Below, piece after piece: positions 10,137 to 21,432 of a DNA stretch of 64,000 nt; position 1 is the first letter of the stretch, and each line of letters opens with the position of its first letter. Both the position numbers and the translations under genes were made by a program. The stretch spans positions 35,697,751-35,761,750 of the forward strand of contig OX328125.1 of the NCBI GenBank assembly GCA_946811695.1, given 5' to 3'. Source of the stretch: Gonocerus acuteangulatus (lineage: Eukaryota; Arthropoda; Insecta; Hemiptera; Coreidae). The notes beneath the pieces are model-generated. The model was not told the origin of the DNA. It made no database searches and saw nothing but the letters and a program-made list of their open reading frames with translations.

Positions 10137-10646
10137 AAACAACCATTTCGGTCTGTTTGAGGTCAGTAACACCAGTTTTTAACGGATTTTTACTTGTAGT
10201 TCTTACAGGAGAAGATAATTATTTATAATTTTCAACGAAAGATTGTTATTACAGTAGGTTATCTTATTATATAATATAATTTTGTTTTGGAGGTTATTGT
10301 CGGTTTAGTGGTTACCTAATGAATTCGAAGTACAAAAGGACAATTTTTGGCAGTTTCTTTGAAGTTCATTATAATATCTTGAAGAAAAGGGCATTAAAAG
10401 AAAGAAACTGGATGCCGATGCATTCTCCGGAGTTGTACGATTTCTATAAGGACTCACTTAGGGTTGTTCACGCACGCGCGTGGCTACGAGATCCTTTGTA
10501 ACGAGATTATCTCCGGTGAAAGCTGTTACTTAGATCCGTGCTTGCTTGGAAGGCTCTGGAGAACACCATCATTTTGTCAGGTATATCTTCGTCTGGTGCT
10601 TACTTCTGTTGTGCGTGCTTCTAGAGGTATTTTATGATTTTTGAGC
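10137..10646. other. Non-coding DNA
   Basis: No gene is recognised. A 60-codon frame at 10319-10501 has no recognisable domain. Confidence 0.4.
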
Positions 10647-10712
10647 TAACACGCGGAGAGATTAATTAATCTCTCCGCGTGTTAATGTTTTTAATATTAA
10701 TATTAAAAACAT
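10647..10712. repeat. Two abutting perfect palindromes
   Basis: 10647-10684 is a perfect 38-bp palindrome (TAACACGCGGAGAGATTAA and its complement, no loop). 10685-10712 is a second perfect 28-bp palindrome (ATGTTTTTAATATT and its complement). They touch with no spacer. Confidence 0.95.
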
Positions 10713-10984
10713 ATTTTTATTTACAGCACTATGAAATTTAATTTATGGAATTATTTGCCTATTATCCTCGTATGATAATTATCTGAATATCAAAGTGTCC
10801 TTATGATGCAAAGGATGAATATTAGAAAATGTAATGAAATAATTTGCAATTATGCAAATGAAATACTCTTGTTCAATGCGTCATTATATTTCTTTATAAA
10901 TAGCTTCAATCGGTATCCTGGCGCAATCGTCAATATTTGAAACTCAAACATACTAATCTACGATTTTTTATTACTTTTTTTTTT

Positions 10985-11689
10985 GTAGTACTTTCCGAAG
11001 GAATCAATTATGGAGGACCCATGAAAGAATTTTTGAAAATGTTCTTCAAAACTTCATCGATCCCACTCTACTAGATATCGAAAATTACCCCCCCCCCCCC
11101 CTGAAAATTGATATGTATCTATGTTATGTGTTTGTTTGTGTACCTATAGATTAGTTAACATTGGCAGCCATAGCTTTTGTTTTTCGCCACAAAATTCGAT
11201 ATGTCGAGTTCGTTAAGCTGCAAAATCGGTCTTCCCGAAGGGGGAGGGGTTACTCCGAACTCCCATTACTAATTTTCCCATTTCAGCCACAATTTTCGTT
11301 ACATTATAACGAAACTCGGTATACATAATAAGTATATAAAGAGAAAGATGTGTTGTAAAAATAAACTAAATAGGTTTTTTAGGATGGGGGGGGTGGTACT
11401 CCGGAACCTAATTATTATTTTGCCCTACCGGCTGTGATTAATACTTCCTTGCAATGAAATTCGGTAGATATGGTGCCCCAACAACGTTGGGCAATCCATT
11501 TTTCTGAAAAAAAATCAAAATCAATTGCGGTTGACTCTGGAAAAATAGCTGTTCATTACAAATATAAACGACAAACTATTTATGTTTGTTTCGTATTTTT
11601 ATAAGCTATTTTAAGAATATTCTCCAAAAATGCAGCGTAAACTACCCACCTTCTGGAAAAAGTGCTCCTGCCGCACAGACTTTTTTTTT
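10985..11689 (+). mobile_element. Tandem-core transposable element, copy A (Helentron/pearl-like)
   Basis: It is homologous at both ends to 12328-13541. The left end carries ACTTTCCGAAGGAA, followed by a conserved flank with GAATTTTTGAAAA.TTCTTCAAA and CTAC or CTAG.AGA. blocks. The interior holds about two diverged copies of the unit seen in copy B (GTTACTCCGAACTCC, then AACGAAACTCGGTATAC). The right end carries GGAAAAAGTGCTCCTGC. No protein is encoded. Short elements with a conserved left flank, a tandem core and inverted ends are typical of DINE-1/Helentron-derived and bivalve 'pearl' elements; this assignment is inference. Confidence 0.6.
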
Positions 11690-12327
11690 GGTGTGCTTCG
11701 ATTGCGTGTATGATGGAAGCTATAAGCCTAAACTCAACAACTAAAAATTCTAACTACAAATTTTGTGAATTCTTTTGTACTTATACCGGATCTAACCTTG
11801 ATTTAAACCTAACATTTTGCAACCGTTTTCGGATATTCTTATTCCTGAGATAGTTAATATTCTGCTAGCCTCGTGATGATAATAGCCCCTCGAAAGGCCT
11901 CGATAAAAATTAAACAATTAAATTTGCTGTTAAATTAAACAGGAACTAATTAACAGAGTAAGTTATTTGATTAATCGTTTGATAATGTGATGGGATAATA
12001 TTAAAAAGTCCCTTCTAAAGTTATTTTCCTGCCAGAGTTAATAATTCATTTGAAAATAAAAGCAACGTTGATTTGAAGAGCAGCCAGCCTCTGTTGTTAG
12101 TTTCCCACCTCTATCTGTTCCCTTTGTTTCGCAGTCTCTAACTCTCTTTCAGACGTGTTTTTCTGTTGGTTTTTTTTTTTTTTTTATTTATTTATTTCAT
12201 CGGCCTTGCCTCTCGGACAGTCTCTCTCTCTTTGCTGCTTAAAATTCTTGTAATCGCATATTATTAACTCTCATGACACCGTTTGTTCTTTTAATTGTAC
12301 AGCCGTATATTCCCTTGCTTTTATTTT
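11690..12327. other. Non-coding DNA between two tandem-core elements
   Basis: No gene is seen. It contains a T-run and (TTTA)n at about 12171-12200. Confidence 0.45.
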
Positions 12328-13541
12328 AGCACTTTCCTCCGAAGGAAAGTAGCTATTGAGGTTGGACTCATGACGGAATTTTTGAAAAATTTCTTCAAAT
12401 CTTTATCGATCCTACCTAGTAGACACCGAAAATGACCCCCGTTAAAATTTATATATATCTATATATATATATATATATATGCATATATATATATGTGTCT
12501 GTTAACACGATAGCGGCCAGAGTTTTTGTTTTTTCGTCACGAAACTTGGTATATAGCATTCAATTAGCAAACGATTGAACGAGTTCGTTAATCACCAAAG
12601 TCGGTCCACCGGAAGGGGGGGTTTACCCCGAACCCAAAACACTTATTTGACTATGTCAGCCGTAATATTTGTTATATTTCAACGAAACTTGGTATTCGTA
12701 GTGTTAATATAGAGAGAAAAGTGAGATATAAAAATGAACTAAATCGGTTCATTAGAAGGGGGGGGTTACTCCGGACCCACAATACCAATTCGCCACTACC
12801 AGCCGTGATTTTTGGTGTATTTCGACGAAACTCGGTATTCGTAGTGCTAATCCACAGGTAAATATGTGTTGTAAAAATAAACGAAATCGGTTCATTAGGA
12901 GGGGGGTTTACTCCGGACCCACAATACCAATTCGCCACTACCAGCCGTGATTTTTGGTATATTTCGACGAAACTCGGTATTCGTAGAGGTAATCTACAGG
13001 TAAATATGTGTTGTAAAAAGAAACTAAATCGGTTCATTAGAAGGGGGGGTTTACTCCGGACCCAAATTCCTAATATACTCATACCGGTCGTAATTTCTGC
13101 TGTATTGTAACGAAACGCGGTATACGTCGTGGGTAACTCACGAGAAAGAAGTGTTGTAAAAATGAGCTGAATCGGTCAATCGGAAAGCGGGGGTTTAATT
13201 TGTAATATATTTGAATAGAAAAGCCGGCAGACGTAGGTTCACAAAGCCGCCGCAAGGAGCGCTTTCTACCACTAGAGTGACTGTATCCTGTTCCTGCGTT
13301 AGATCAAAATACGATAATATGAGGATTTTTGTATTTATTACGTAGTGTAGTAGGTACCATGTGTAAACATAACTCTGGATGCAAATTAATAATTGATCAG
13401 TTACTCATTACAAAATGAGAACTATTCACGTTTTTAGTTTATTTATGTAGGATATTTTAAGCAAATTGTTCTGGAAAGCAGTCTACACTACCCAAATTCT
13501 GAGGAAAGTGCTTAGTTATGCAGCTCCTGCGTGACGGACTT
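12328..13541 (+). mobile_element. Tandem-core transposable element, copy B (Helentron/pearl-like)
   Basis: The left terminus has a perfect 8-bp stem hairpin, ACTTTCCT-CCGA-AGGAAAGT (12331-12350). The right terminus carries GAGGAAAGTGCT (13501-13512), an inverted copy of the left AGCACTTTCCTC. Between them are a left flank shared with copy A, a short (TA)n run (about 12450-12494), about four copies of a 142-144-bp unit, a segment of about 190 bp absent from copy A, and a shared right flank that ends GCAGCTCCTGCGTGACGGAC. There is no open frame of transposase size. The minus-strand frame at 12672-13082 simply reads the repeat units. Confidence 0.65.
12600..13200 (+). repeat. Core tandem repeat, unit about 143 bp
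   Basis: The landmark CCGGACCC or CCGAACCC recurs at 12628, 12771, 12913 and 13057. Each unit also has ACGAAACTYGGTATTCGTAG and AAATCGGTTCATTAG followed by a G-run. Identity between the middle units is visibly high; the outer ones are more diverged. Confidence 0.85.
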
Positions 13542-14060
13542 TTTTATTATTATTTGCTCTTGTTGTTTACTTATCTTTTTTCTACTTATACAGGAATTGT
13601 ATTATGACTCATGAGTGTTTTAGCTACTATATTCAGTGATTAACAAGTTTAATATTATCACATACTTGGATTAATTAGCACATTTTTCAATAAACATAAA
13701 ATGTTTTGCTATTTTATATTGTTTTTATTTTTTTCAATTGCCTAACTACCAATAATATTTTTTTATTGAATACATACTTCCACTTAGCTGATTTAGCTTA
13801 TTTGGAGAATACTTGTTTCTCAATAATGTCGAACGACATTAGATAGTTTTTTTGCAATACAACAAAGACTAAAGGATAAAATCGCCTTTAAGGTTTTTTT
13901 TTTCGTATTATACTCGTAATAATATGGTTCATTGCAATAAAACAAAAATTACGTCCACTAAGGATCCATTAATAATATATGTTCGGGGTAAAACCACATT
14001 CCTAATTTGGCCAATTTTACTTTTTTGCATAACACACTTCTACCGTAAGTTTCTGCTGCT
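13542..14060. other. AT-rich non-coding DNA
   Basis: No gene or repeat is recognised. Confidence 0.45.
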
Positions 14061-14208
14061 GGCGAAGATAAGCACGCCGGGCGTGGCCAGTATCGGAATG
14101 GGGGACCAACCAAATGCTGTTGGAATTACAAAAGGATGGTAACCTGTAGGTAGCCCGGGGTTAATAGCCCATTTCTTGATAGGCCGTTAAATAATAATAA
14201 TAATAAAA
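14061..14208 (+). mobile_element. 5S-rRNA-headed SINE with (AAT)n tail
   Basis: GAAGATAAGCACGCCGGGCG, TGGCCAGTAT, GGAATGGGGGACCAACC and TGCTGTTGG follow the order of the 3' two-thirds of 5S rRNA, including the A box, intermediate element and C box of its internal promoter. It is not a 5S gene: the 5' third is not recognisable and a SINE tail follows (GGATGGTAACCTGTAGGTAGCCCGG..., TTGATAGGCCGTTAAA, then AAT repeats). The same tail follows tRNA-type heads at 37339 and, more shortly, at 41834. Confidence 0.78.
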
Positions 14209-15650
14209 AAACAACTAAAAAGCGTGTAAAAACAAAAAATGCGTTTCATGGATATTTCACCCTACCACTTACAGACTCCTACTTATTTAAATTCTGGAGT
14301 ATTTCTTAGATCATTAATGTTTTTTTGAACTACCTAACAGAAAGCGAGCTCTTTCCCGTTGAAATCAAAATTATTAGAGTCTCTATTCTAATGTCAATTC
14401 ATCCAGCGATAACAAGAATTTGGAAACGCACACCAGTGAGCTGACGTGCGATTGTACGTGATTTCAAGCTGATGAGTATAAAGATTGGAGCTTTATAAAT
14501 AGACTTGTTTTCAAACGTGGCTCCAGTAAGTTTTTATTCTTTTATAAAACAAGTAAACGACAATATTTACTAACATTTCGCAGTTTTGTCTAGGAAGGCA
14601 AAGCATTCTTTACTGGAGTTTTCTCAAATACTTTTGATTACTGTTTGATAACAGTTATTCTCATGGAGGCAGGTTTGCGTGTCAAAATATTATGGCATTC
14701 ATCATGATCCTGGTTCTCTTCCTAATAGGTAGGATTAGGTTTGGTCTCTTCCCACGGATAATGGCTACAGGTTTACATTTATAATTGCTGAGAAATAATT
14801 TCCTTGCGTTTCACCGCAAGCTTAGTAAAGAGAAATCAGCTCTAATTTAAGCTATCGTCTTATTGCTTTAATTTTTAATTAATTTTTATTTTTTGTTTGT
14901 TGTTTTACTTGATTTATTAACCATTATATATCTACCTAAAAGATCTGTTTCCTAAATATAACAGTAAAATGCTATCGGTACCCCAAGACTCGCTCTCCTA
15001 ACATTCAACAAATTCTCATTTTTGCTGGGATTAATCTTATTTTATAACAAATCCGACTTGCAGGTACTACGTCAGCTTAGCGAGTTTCCTCGTCATTTAT
15101 TTATCTGCTCTGTGATTAGAATAGAAAGTCATAGTATTACGTCGTCCATGGAACGAAACCAAAAGCACCGGTTGCTCTGGCTGAGGTTGTCCCATCGACA
15201 ATTGCGCTTTTATATCCTTCCACATACCGCGATTTCAACTCACCATCTATACTTCTAATGACCGTTGATCTATTTTTTTTTCTTTGTGATACATCGTCTA
15301 CTCTAAACCTAACAAATAATGAGGTGCAAATAGTCTTGTATAATAAGTAGGCCAGGAATAATTGTATTTCGGCTAAAAATCAACCATTTTTATTTCCTGG
15401 TCGCCTATCTAATATTTTTGGTCTTCCTTCTCCCCCCTAACCATTTATTACTGGAGAGCATCAACTAACTTAATCAAACTATTTCTTGGCTTCATAGCTT
15501 AAATATTTATATGGATGAATATTAAACGTTACAATCTTCGACTGTATCCACGGTTTTAGAAAGTACATTTCTGCCTTCAAATTATCATGAAAGTAGTTTA
15601 TTCGATTCCCTCGACAATAAATTTAGATGCCATGTAATGAAAACTTTAGT
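14209..15650. other. AT-rich non-coding DNA
   Basis: No gene or repeat is recognised in about 1.4 kb. Confidence 0.45.
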
Positions 15651-15664
15651 ACTACGATTACTTG
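15651..15664 (+). repeat. Target-site duplication, left
   Basis: ACTACGATTACTTG, repeated exactly at 15800-15813. Confidence 0.9.
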
Positions 15665-15799
15665 GGTCTCTCTGTGGTCTTGTGGCTAACGCCTTAGATT
15701 CTCATGCGGGAGATGGTGGGTTCGATTCCCTCCGGCGGCAAGGCTCGTTGAGAAAATTTCCTCGCTGCACCAGGGATGTCGGTACAAATAAACAGTTAA
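15665..15799 (+). mobile_element. Compact tRNA-derived SINE, 135 bp
   Basis: A GGTCTCTCTG start, box A TGGTCTTGTGG (15674-15684) and box B GGTTCGATTCC (15719-15729) make a tRNA-like head. About 60 bp of body follows (GAGAAAATTTCCTCGCTGCACCA...), ending GTACAAATAAACAGTTA. Perfect 14-bp target duplications fix both ends. The head and the AAAATT.CCT..CTRCACCA.GGATGT body also occur at 37339-37590. Confidence 0.88.
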
Positions 15800-15813
15800 A
15801 CTACGATTACTTG
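15800..15813 (+). repeat. Target-site duplication, right
   Basis: Exact repeat of 15651-15664. Confidence 0.9.
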
Positions 15814-16834
15814 TGCAAATTTCACCGAAAAGAACTGTTCCGGCAGGATGGGTTATTGCTTGATTATTACTGCATTAAAAGTCAGTATTCAAGAAAATTC
15901 TCAATGTTCCCTATTTAGTAAGCGTTACTTAACAGTTAAATATTCAATAATTTGAATATGCAGAGCAATTATTTGCAACACTGATATTCTTCAATTTTAG
16001 CAATAAACGTTTCAACGTTGTTTCAGTACATTTTCTGTCATATCGCCTCATAGTCCTTATCTGACGATATTTGTTATGTCGGCCTGACAATTTCCTGATA
16101 CCTGTTAACCTTCGAGTAATCGTTCCAGGACTATTTCTCGACAAAAAATCTTGGTTTATACATTGGTTTCCTGGCCTCCGGTTTCTGGAAGGCTCTCCGT
16201 GTACCTGGAGTTTTTGTTGTGGCGACCTCCTCCAGAGTGCCGTGGATTAAAGAACAAAAAAAAAATACTTCCTTAGAATGCTTTTACTGAATTGTTGTCT
16301 CCTACTGCCCGGCTCAATGTGAGGCAATTCCTTATCTTCTTCTCCGCAGGAATCTTGCTTTTTTATTGAATTATTTTTTTGTACGCGTGCTGATAATATC
16401 GCATACATCTACTGTATTTATCAGCATCTGGTATGTGATCAGCAAATTCTTCATTTTGAGGAAGAGCAAATTCTTTCCACTAACCGAGGGAGATTATGAC
16501 GATCTTTCGTGTACTTTGCATAATTTGAACACCATGATTTTTGTGACCCAACATTTCCAACAGTAAAGTTGGCAGAAGATGAATTAGGAAAAGCCAAATC
16601 TGCTTTATTGCTATATTAGTTTCATGTAGTGATAACATCCCTTTAGGAGTTGAAGTACTCAATGTTTACATCTTACCTGTAGAAAGGAACTTTCTTTTAC
16701 AAGGGTCACGTCGTAAATCATTAAGCCAAAGATTTTTTCCACTAGTCCGCTATAAACCCCGAAGAGACGTCCGCTGCACATAGTAGACGAATAAAGGTGC
16801 GTTACTTGTTGGTTTGGTTTTTATTGATTGTCCT
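15814..16834. other. Non-coding DNA
   Basis: No gene or recognised repeat, apart from an A-run near 16256-16265. Confidence 0.45.
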
Positions 16835-16870
16835 TAGCCTATTTGGTCATTTGCGATAAACATTAACTTA
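16835..16870 (-). mobile_element. Possible SINE tail fragment
   Basis: On the minus strand CGCAAATGACCAAATAG resembles the CGCTAATGGCCAAATAG tail block at 30960-31012. It is short and diverged. Confidence 0.3.
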
Positions 16871-19800
16871 CCTCGTCACGCTTTAATAGTTGACTGCGGA
16901 AGTATGTTTGACTAGGTTGTCTGTGTCGAGTCCTAGATTTGGCGTTTTGGGTCAAAACGCGGCAAACTGTGAGTTTTGTCAAATTCTTGAATGAACCAAA
17001 TTAGTGGATGTTGGGATACTAGCAGCAATTACTTGTTGGCAATAACAAGCATCTGTCTCATGGCGATCAGGCTCGCAATATCTTCCACGCTAAGCCCTCT
17101 GACGTATGACCGTACCAAGATAACCTGGATACTAAACAAGGATGTTTATTGGCTTAGTCGTCCTTATGTTAGGTCCATACCCTTAAACCCTTAAAGATAA
17201 CGGTTCCTCATTATGGGATTTTAAATTAAGTTGTCTTTAGTTGCCTTCCTCAACTGTAAGTCAAGTACACTAGGGTGCCCCATGACTCAAATATCCGGAT
17301 GTTCTCAGATATCCTGTGCTGTTGTGGGAACAGAGGCGTTGCTAATACCCACTAACAACCCCTCCGGGCGATCAGTATTCATTGCTTCATCTCCCCAATC
17401 AGCTAGGCCTCCTTCGCCATCTCTTCCTCTGGTTTTAGTATTAAAATAAATCACCGCGCTCTCGCGGCCCCTAACCAACGCACAAAGCCAATCATCCAAT
17501 CACCATTTCGTCTAATTCTCCCGCCAAGGTCGGCACGAACCAAAGGCCCAATCGAGAGGGATTAGTGGCGAATCTTGCCTCGGGCAGACGCATAACTCTT
17601 TTTATGTTTGAACAATCTCTAAATATATGGCGCAAGTTATACAATTTTCGAAGAATGTATTACATTTACATAATATACTGGCATTATAGAACGACCTACG
17701 CCATAAGGAAGGATGTCAGATAAAAAGCAATTCGTTGAAATGCGCGAGCAAAGCCATAGTGAATTGACCCTACAACAAAAGGTAAACATGAATGCTGACA
17801 AAAATCAATTCTCCTAATAATAAATCATTCATTTAGATAATAAATGTGAATTTTTTGTTGAACGTAAAAAGCAAAATGGCCCAGAATTAAACCATCATAC
17901 TGAAGAACATATTTGTGATGAGATAATAGTGAGAGGCTGGCTTTGTTCTGAGTAGGTTTGGCCTGCGACCAGAACACACTCCTGGCTATGCTAGGATCGG
18001 ATATTTATACGAACATCGAGTACAACTGAGTACAGCTATTACAAGGATGTTATCGGTTCTGTAGGGCAAGGGTGCCAAATCATCTCCAACTTTCCTTCAT
18101 CGCCGGTCTGTCAGCCAAATATATTAAAGTACCACCCAGATTTATTGTCACTTGTATCTTATATAAGACTGGTCTTCATTTCTTCGAAACAACCATTAGC
18201 CATGTCGCATTTTGCTAAAAAATGTGGCTATGTGTTTCTATAATTGTATGTTATAGAATAACTAATAAAATAATGGGGAAATTAATTATTTTTTTGTGCA
18301 AGTTGTCAGAACACAAAATGGTTTCATGTTGGATTTCATGACGAGGACTCCCTACCTCGAATTCCTGGTGTGTAAAAGGAGAAGTTAGGAATTCGCTCTT
18401 AACATTTCTTTAGCTTTAAGAAGAGCTTAGAAATCAAGCTCAACTGTCTGGTTTAGTTTCCTAAAAATATTCCTTGGACGGTCACGTTACCTCGGGGTCT
18501 CTCTAATGAGCCCTGAAACATGGCTCTTCAGAGCCTCAAATACCAATCAAGGGGCGTTACTTCTGGGTCTTGTGACTACTTGAAGGTATTGGGAAGGCTC
18601 TTGGAGACTGCCTTTTGGATTTCGGCTACAGGAAACTCGAAGCAATCTTCTGTCCAGAGAACAAGGCCATGTAAAACGTTTATCATGTGGCTACAATGAT
18701 ATTTATATTTACCCCCTCCTTGATTGTACCTTCAACGTAATTCAAGTGTATTAATAATTTGACTTCTCTCTTCCTGGGGTTTTCTGGTGTTGAACTATTT
18801 TCCTTCTCCTGCAGAATTTACCTTCGGGTCTTTTAAACCAGCTTTTTCCAATCTTTGGTACGCCTATCTTTGGGGTTAAGCGAATTGCTAAAAAATAATA
18901 GTCAATAATGGTGCGCATTAGATGTCTTAAATCATGAATTCCTAAATAATTGCTTTTAAAATTAATAATATTATACAGTTAAGTAGTTAATATTTACAGT
19001 CTAATGATATAAAATTCTTGAAAAGCAGTTTGAGCCACATTCTGACAACACATTCTTGAACTGCTGCTACCTTGGTAGAATAAAGCGTGACCAAGTGGTA
19101 GGCGAGCCAAAAAAAGGCTTGAAAACTCTATTTTAAACAATAGACAATTAAGGATATAATTCTAAAACACACGTGCAGAAAGCCCGGCGCTAAAAAAATG
19201 ACAATCAATGGCAGTACGCACTAAATGCGCACTATTTAGAAGCAAGGAGTTTAGTGTTTTGATAAATTCCCTAACAGTAACTTGAAATCTTGCATCCAAT
19301 TTTGTATTTATTGAGTACCTACTCCAACATTCATACAATGAATATATATGAGTTGTTATTGTGTTTTTCATAGGATTACGAAATCCCAGGTCATATGTTT
19401 CTGTATAAACGTAACGTTTATTGTCCCATATATACATATTAATATTATGAGTGCCAACAACGATTTTATTTTTTCAGATTTAATCTGTTTAATCCAAATG
19501 CTTCTATTCTTTTTTCCATATTTTATTTCCTTCGTTAGGATTATTACATAATCTTTTTCCTTTCTTGAAACATTGTAGGCCGCATAATACGTTATGTCAT
19601 CCTTCTATGTTTTTTATGTGATATCCTAATACCAATGTGTCACTTTCTTATAGCCAACCTTGAAGAATGTATTTACTTACAACAAGAAGACATTACAATG
19701 TCATGAATAGAGTCAATAAAAGCTGATTAGCATAACTACTGGTTCATTACTATAATGTGGTTATGTTGTAATAGTGTTTTATTCTAATTGTTACAGAACA

Positions 19801-20360
19801 ACAATTATATAATCTACAAAGCCTTCTATTTTCTGTCGCTTAGTATGCCTTTCGGGTTTAAGGTTATTTCAGGAAGAAGAGAATACAGCACTATAAGCCT
19901 CTGACCTGAACATATATATATTTGTCTGTTCGCGTTCTCGCGTCTTCAAAAGTAATCCTATTTTCATGACATTTGGCACTAACATATCTTGTCCACTATG
20001 AACGATCATGTTTGTAAACCAGCAGAATCTGGCCATTGGAATTCTATTTTTTTTTTTTTTCGATGAAATTCTGTATTTTGTAAAATATCCTGATGAGAAT
20101 TCTGGGTACATGAAAGGAGACCATTCAAAGGCCTTATAAATGTTTACTATAAATTTCGTTTAAACAGATTTCATTCCCTTGAATGAGCGACATGAAGAGT
20201 TTTTATTTTAAGCTTTGTGATGAATTGCCTTTGTCTCACTGATGTATAAATAAATACATATTTAAAGCTTTACTTCGCCAAGAATAAGCGTTTTATGTAA
20301 ACAGGGTAATAATTTATTACCAAATAGTGTACCCTGGTTAAAAATTATTGAGCCAATGTA
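16871..20360. other. Non-coding DNA, about 3.5 kb without features
   Basis: No gene or structured repeat is seen. A block at about 16930-16980 (GTCCTAG..., AAACTGTGAG) weakly resembles one at 28450-28485 and may be a diverged dispersed repeat. Confidence 0.45.
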
Positions 20361-20371
20361 CTCCAAATACT
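20361..20371 (+). repeat. Target-site duplication, left
   Basis: CTCCAAATACT, repeated exactly at 20423-20433. Confidence 0.85.
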
Positions 20372-20422
20372 GAATGAATGAATGAAAAGTTTTATTCTTA
20401 TTCCGGGACACAAGTCCCATAG
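20372..20422 (-). mobile_element. 51-bp LINE/SINE 3'-tail insertion
   Basis: On the minus strand it reads CTATGGGACTTGTGTCCC (a 5-bp stem-loop), GGAATAAGAATAAAACTTTT, then (CATT)n. It is bracketed by the 11-bp direct repeat. The layout of stem-loop, short linker and tetranucleotide tail fits the extreme 3' end of a non-LTR element inserted as a very strongly 5'-truncated copy. Confidence 0.78.
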
Positions 20423-20433
20423 CTCCAAATACT
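20423..20433 (+). repeat. Target-site duplication, right
   Basis: Exact repeat of 20361-20371. Confidence 0.85.
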
Positions 20434-20504
20434 CTGAAAGAGATCAAACTAGCTAGGTTTGAAACTACCGGGAGGCTCAACTAAAGGAAATGGACGTGTC
20501 TTAG

Positions 20505-20635
20505 CTAAGGCCTTGCGTGACGCTAAAAATGAAACGCTTCGGCTACGTCCGGACGATGGTACACGAAGTTTCCGTTGCTACGGCGACTAACCCACGTGGT
20601 TACCGTACTAACGAAACCGTAAACATTTCATAGGT
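20505..20635. other. CpG-dense patch
   Basis: About 15 CpG dinucleotides in about 110 bp, in AT-rich surroundings. No open frame of note and no recognised transposon ends. Confidence 0.5.
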
Positions 20636-20802
20636 TTAGACGTAAGGTCGTTGGAGATAAAATCATTGGAGTTAGCTACAGAGTAATATTAAGCATTACT
20701 AATGGGCCCTCTTTCAGAAGAATAAGGAATTGTGTGGATAACGCATTATGCCCCCTTTAGACATCTCCAGGATACAAGCTATTTTCCACAGGGAAGTTGA
20801 CC

Positions 20803-20855
20803 TAGCCTATGACACTCACCGTATCAAGACCTTTAGTATGAAATTTACAACACTT
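20803..20855 (+). repeat. Fragment of the repeat found at 59101-59345
   Basis: TTGACCTAGCCTATGACACT followed by CCGTATCAAGACCT matches both tandem copies at 59101-59345. Confidence 0.6.
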
Positions 20856-21383
20856 CTTTCTCATGAGCCATTTGTTGTGCTCGCTGGATGAGACAAAATC
20901 GCTTCACTCGTCCATCCACTTACTGACTCTTAGAAATGCCTAGTTGTACCTCTCAAATAGGATCTAATCCTCTCTAATATACAGCCAAATGCTAATTACC
21001 TTATCTTAACCAACCATCTGAGGTCCTAGAACACCCAGGACTTACTCTAGTGCTGTACTAAAAGTCTATGAGACCGATCCCATGGGATAAGAAGACTCGG
21101 GGAGAGAGATGAGCCAGAACTCCCTAATAGCTGCTATAGGAGCATGGCGTGCCTGGCTCACAATCCCCCTCCATCGTGCCTCATTACCGCTCCTAGTGGC
21201 TTCTCCGTGAATAATTCCACTCACTAATTAGCTCCAAGGGATACGGGACATATCTTCTTGACTCCATTTCTCTACTGGAAAGTTTAAAAGAGAAGAATAG
21301 TTTATCCAAGGGTTTGACATGATCTTTTGGAGTTTATTAAATGCCTGTCAATTGTAGCATAGCAGTATTTGTTTTCATTTTTT
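20856..21383. other. Non-coding DNA
   Basis: No gene or repeat is recognised. Confidence 0.45.
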
Positions 21384-21432
21384 TCGGCCGACATCTAGGC
21401 CATTACGCCGGATTACCTATAGGTTTTACGCT
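21384..21432 (-). mobile_element. SINE tail fragment
   Basis: The minus strand reads AAACCTATAGGTAATCCGGC then GTAATGGCCTAGATGTCGGCC, matching the tail of the 5S-headed SINE at 14143-14184 and of the SINE at 37485. The head is missing. Confidence 0.55.

Noticed and set aside
14061..14125. Possible 5S rRNA gene
   Set aside because: The 5' third is missing, the sequence is diverged, and a SINE tail follows directly instead of a T-run terminator.
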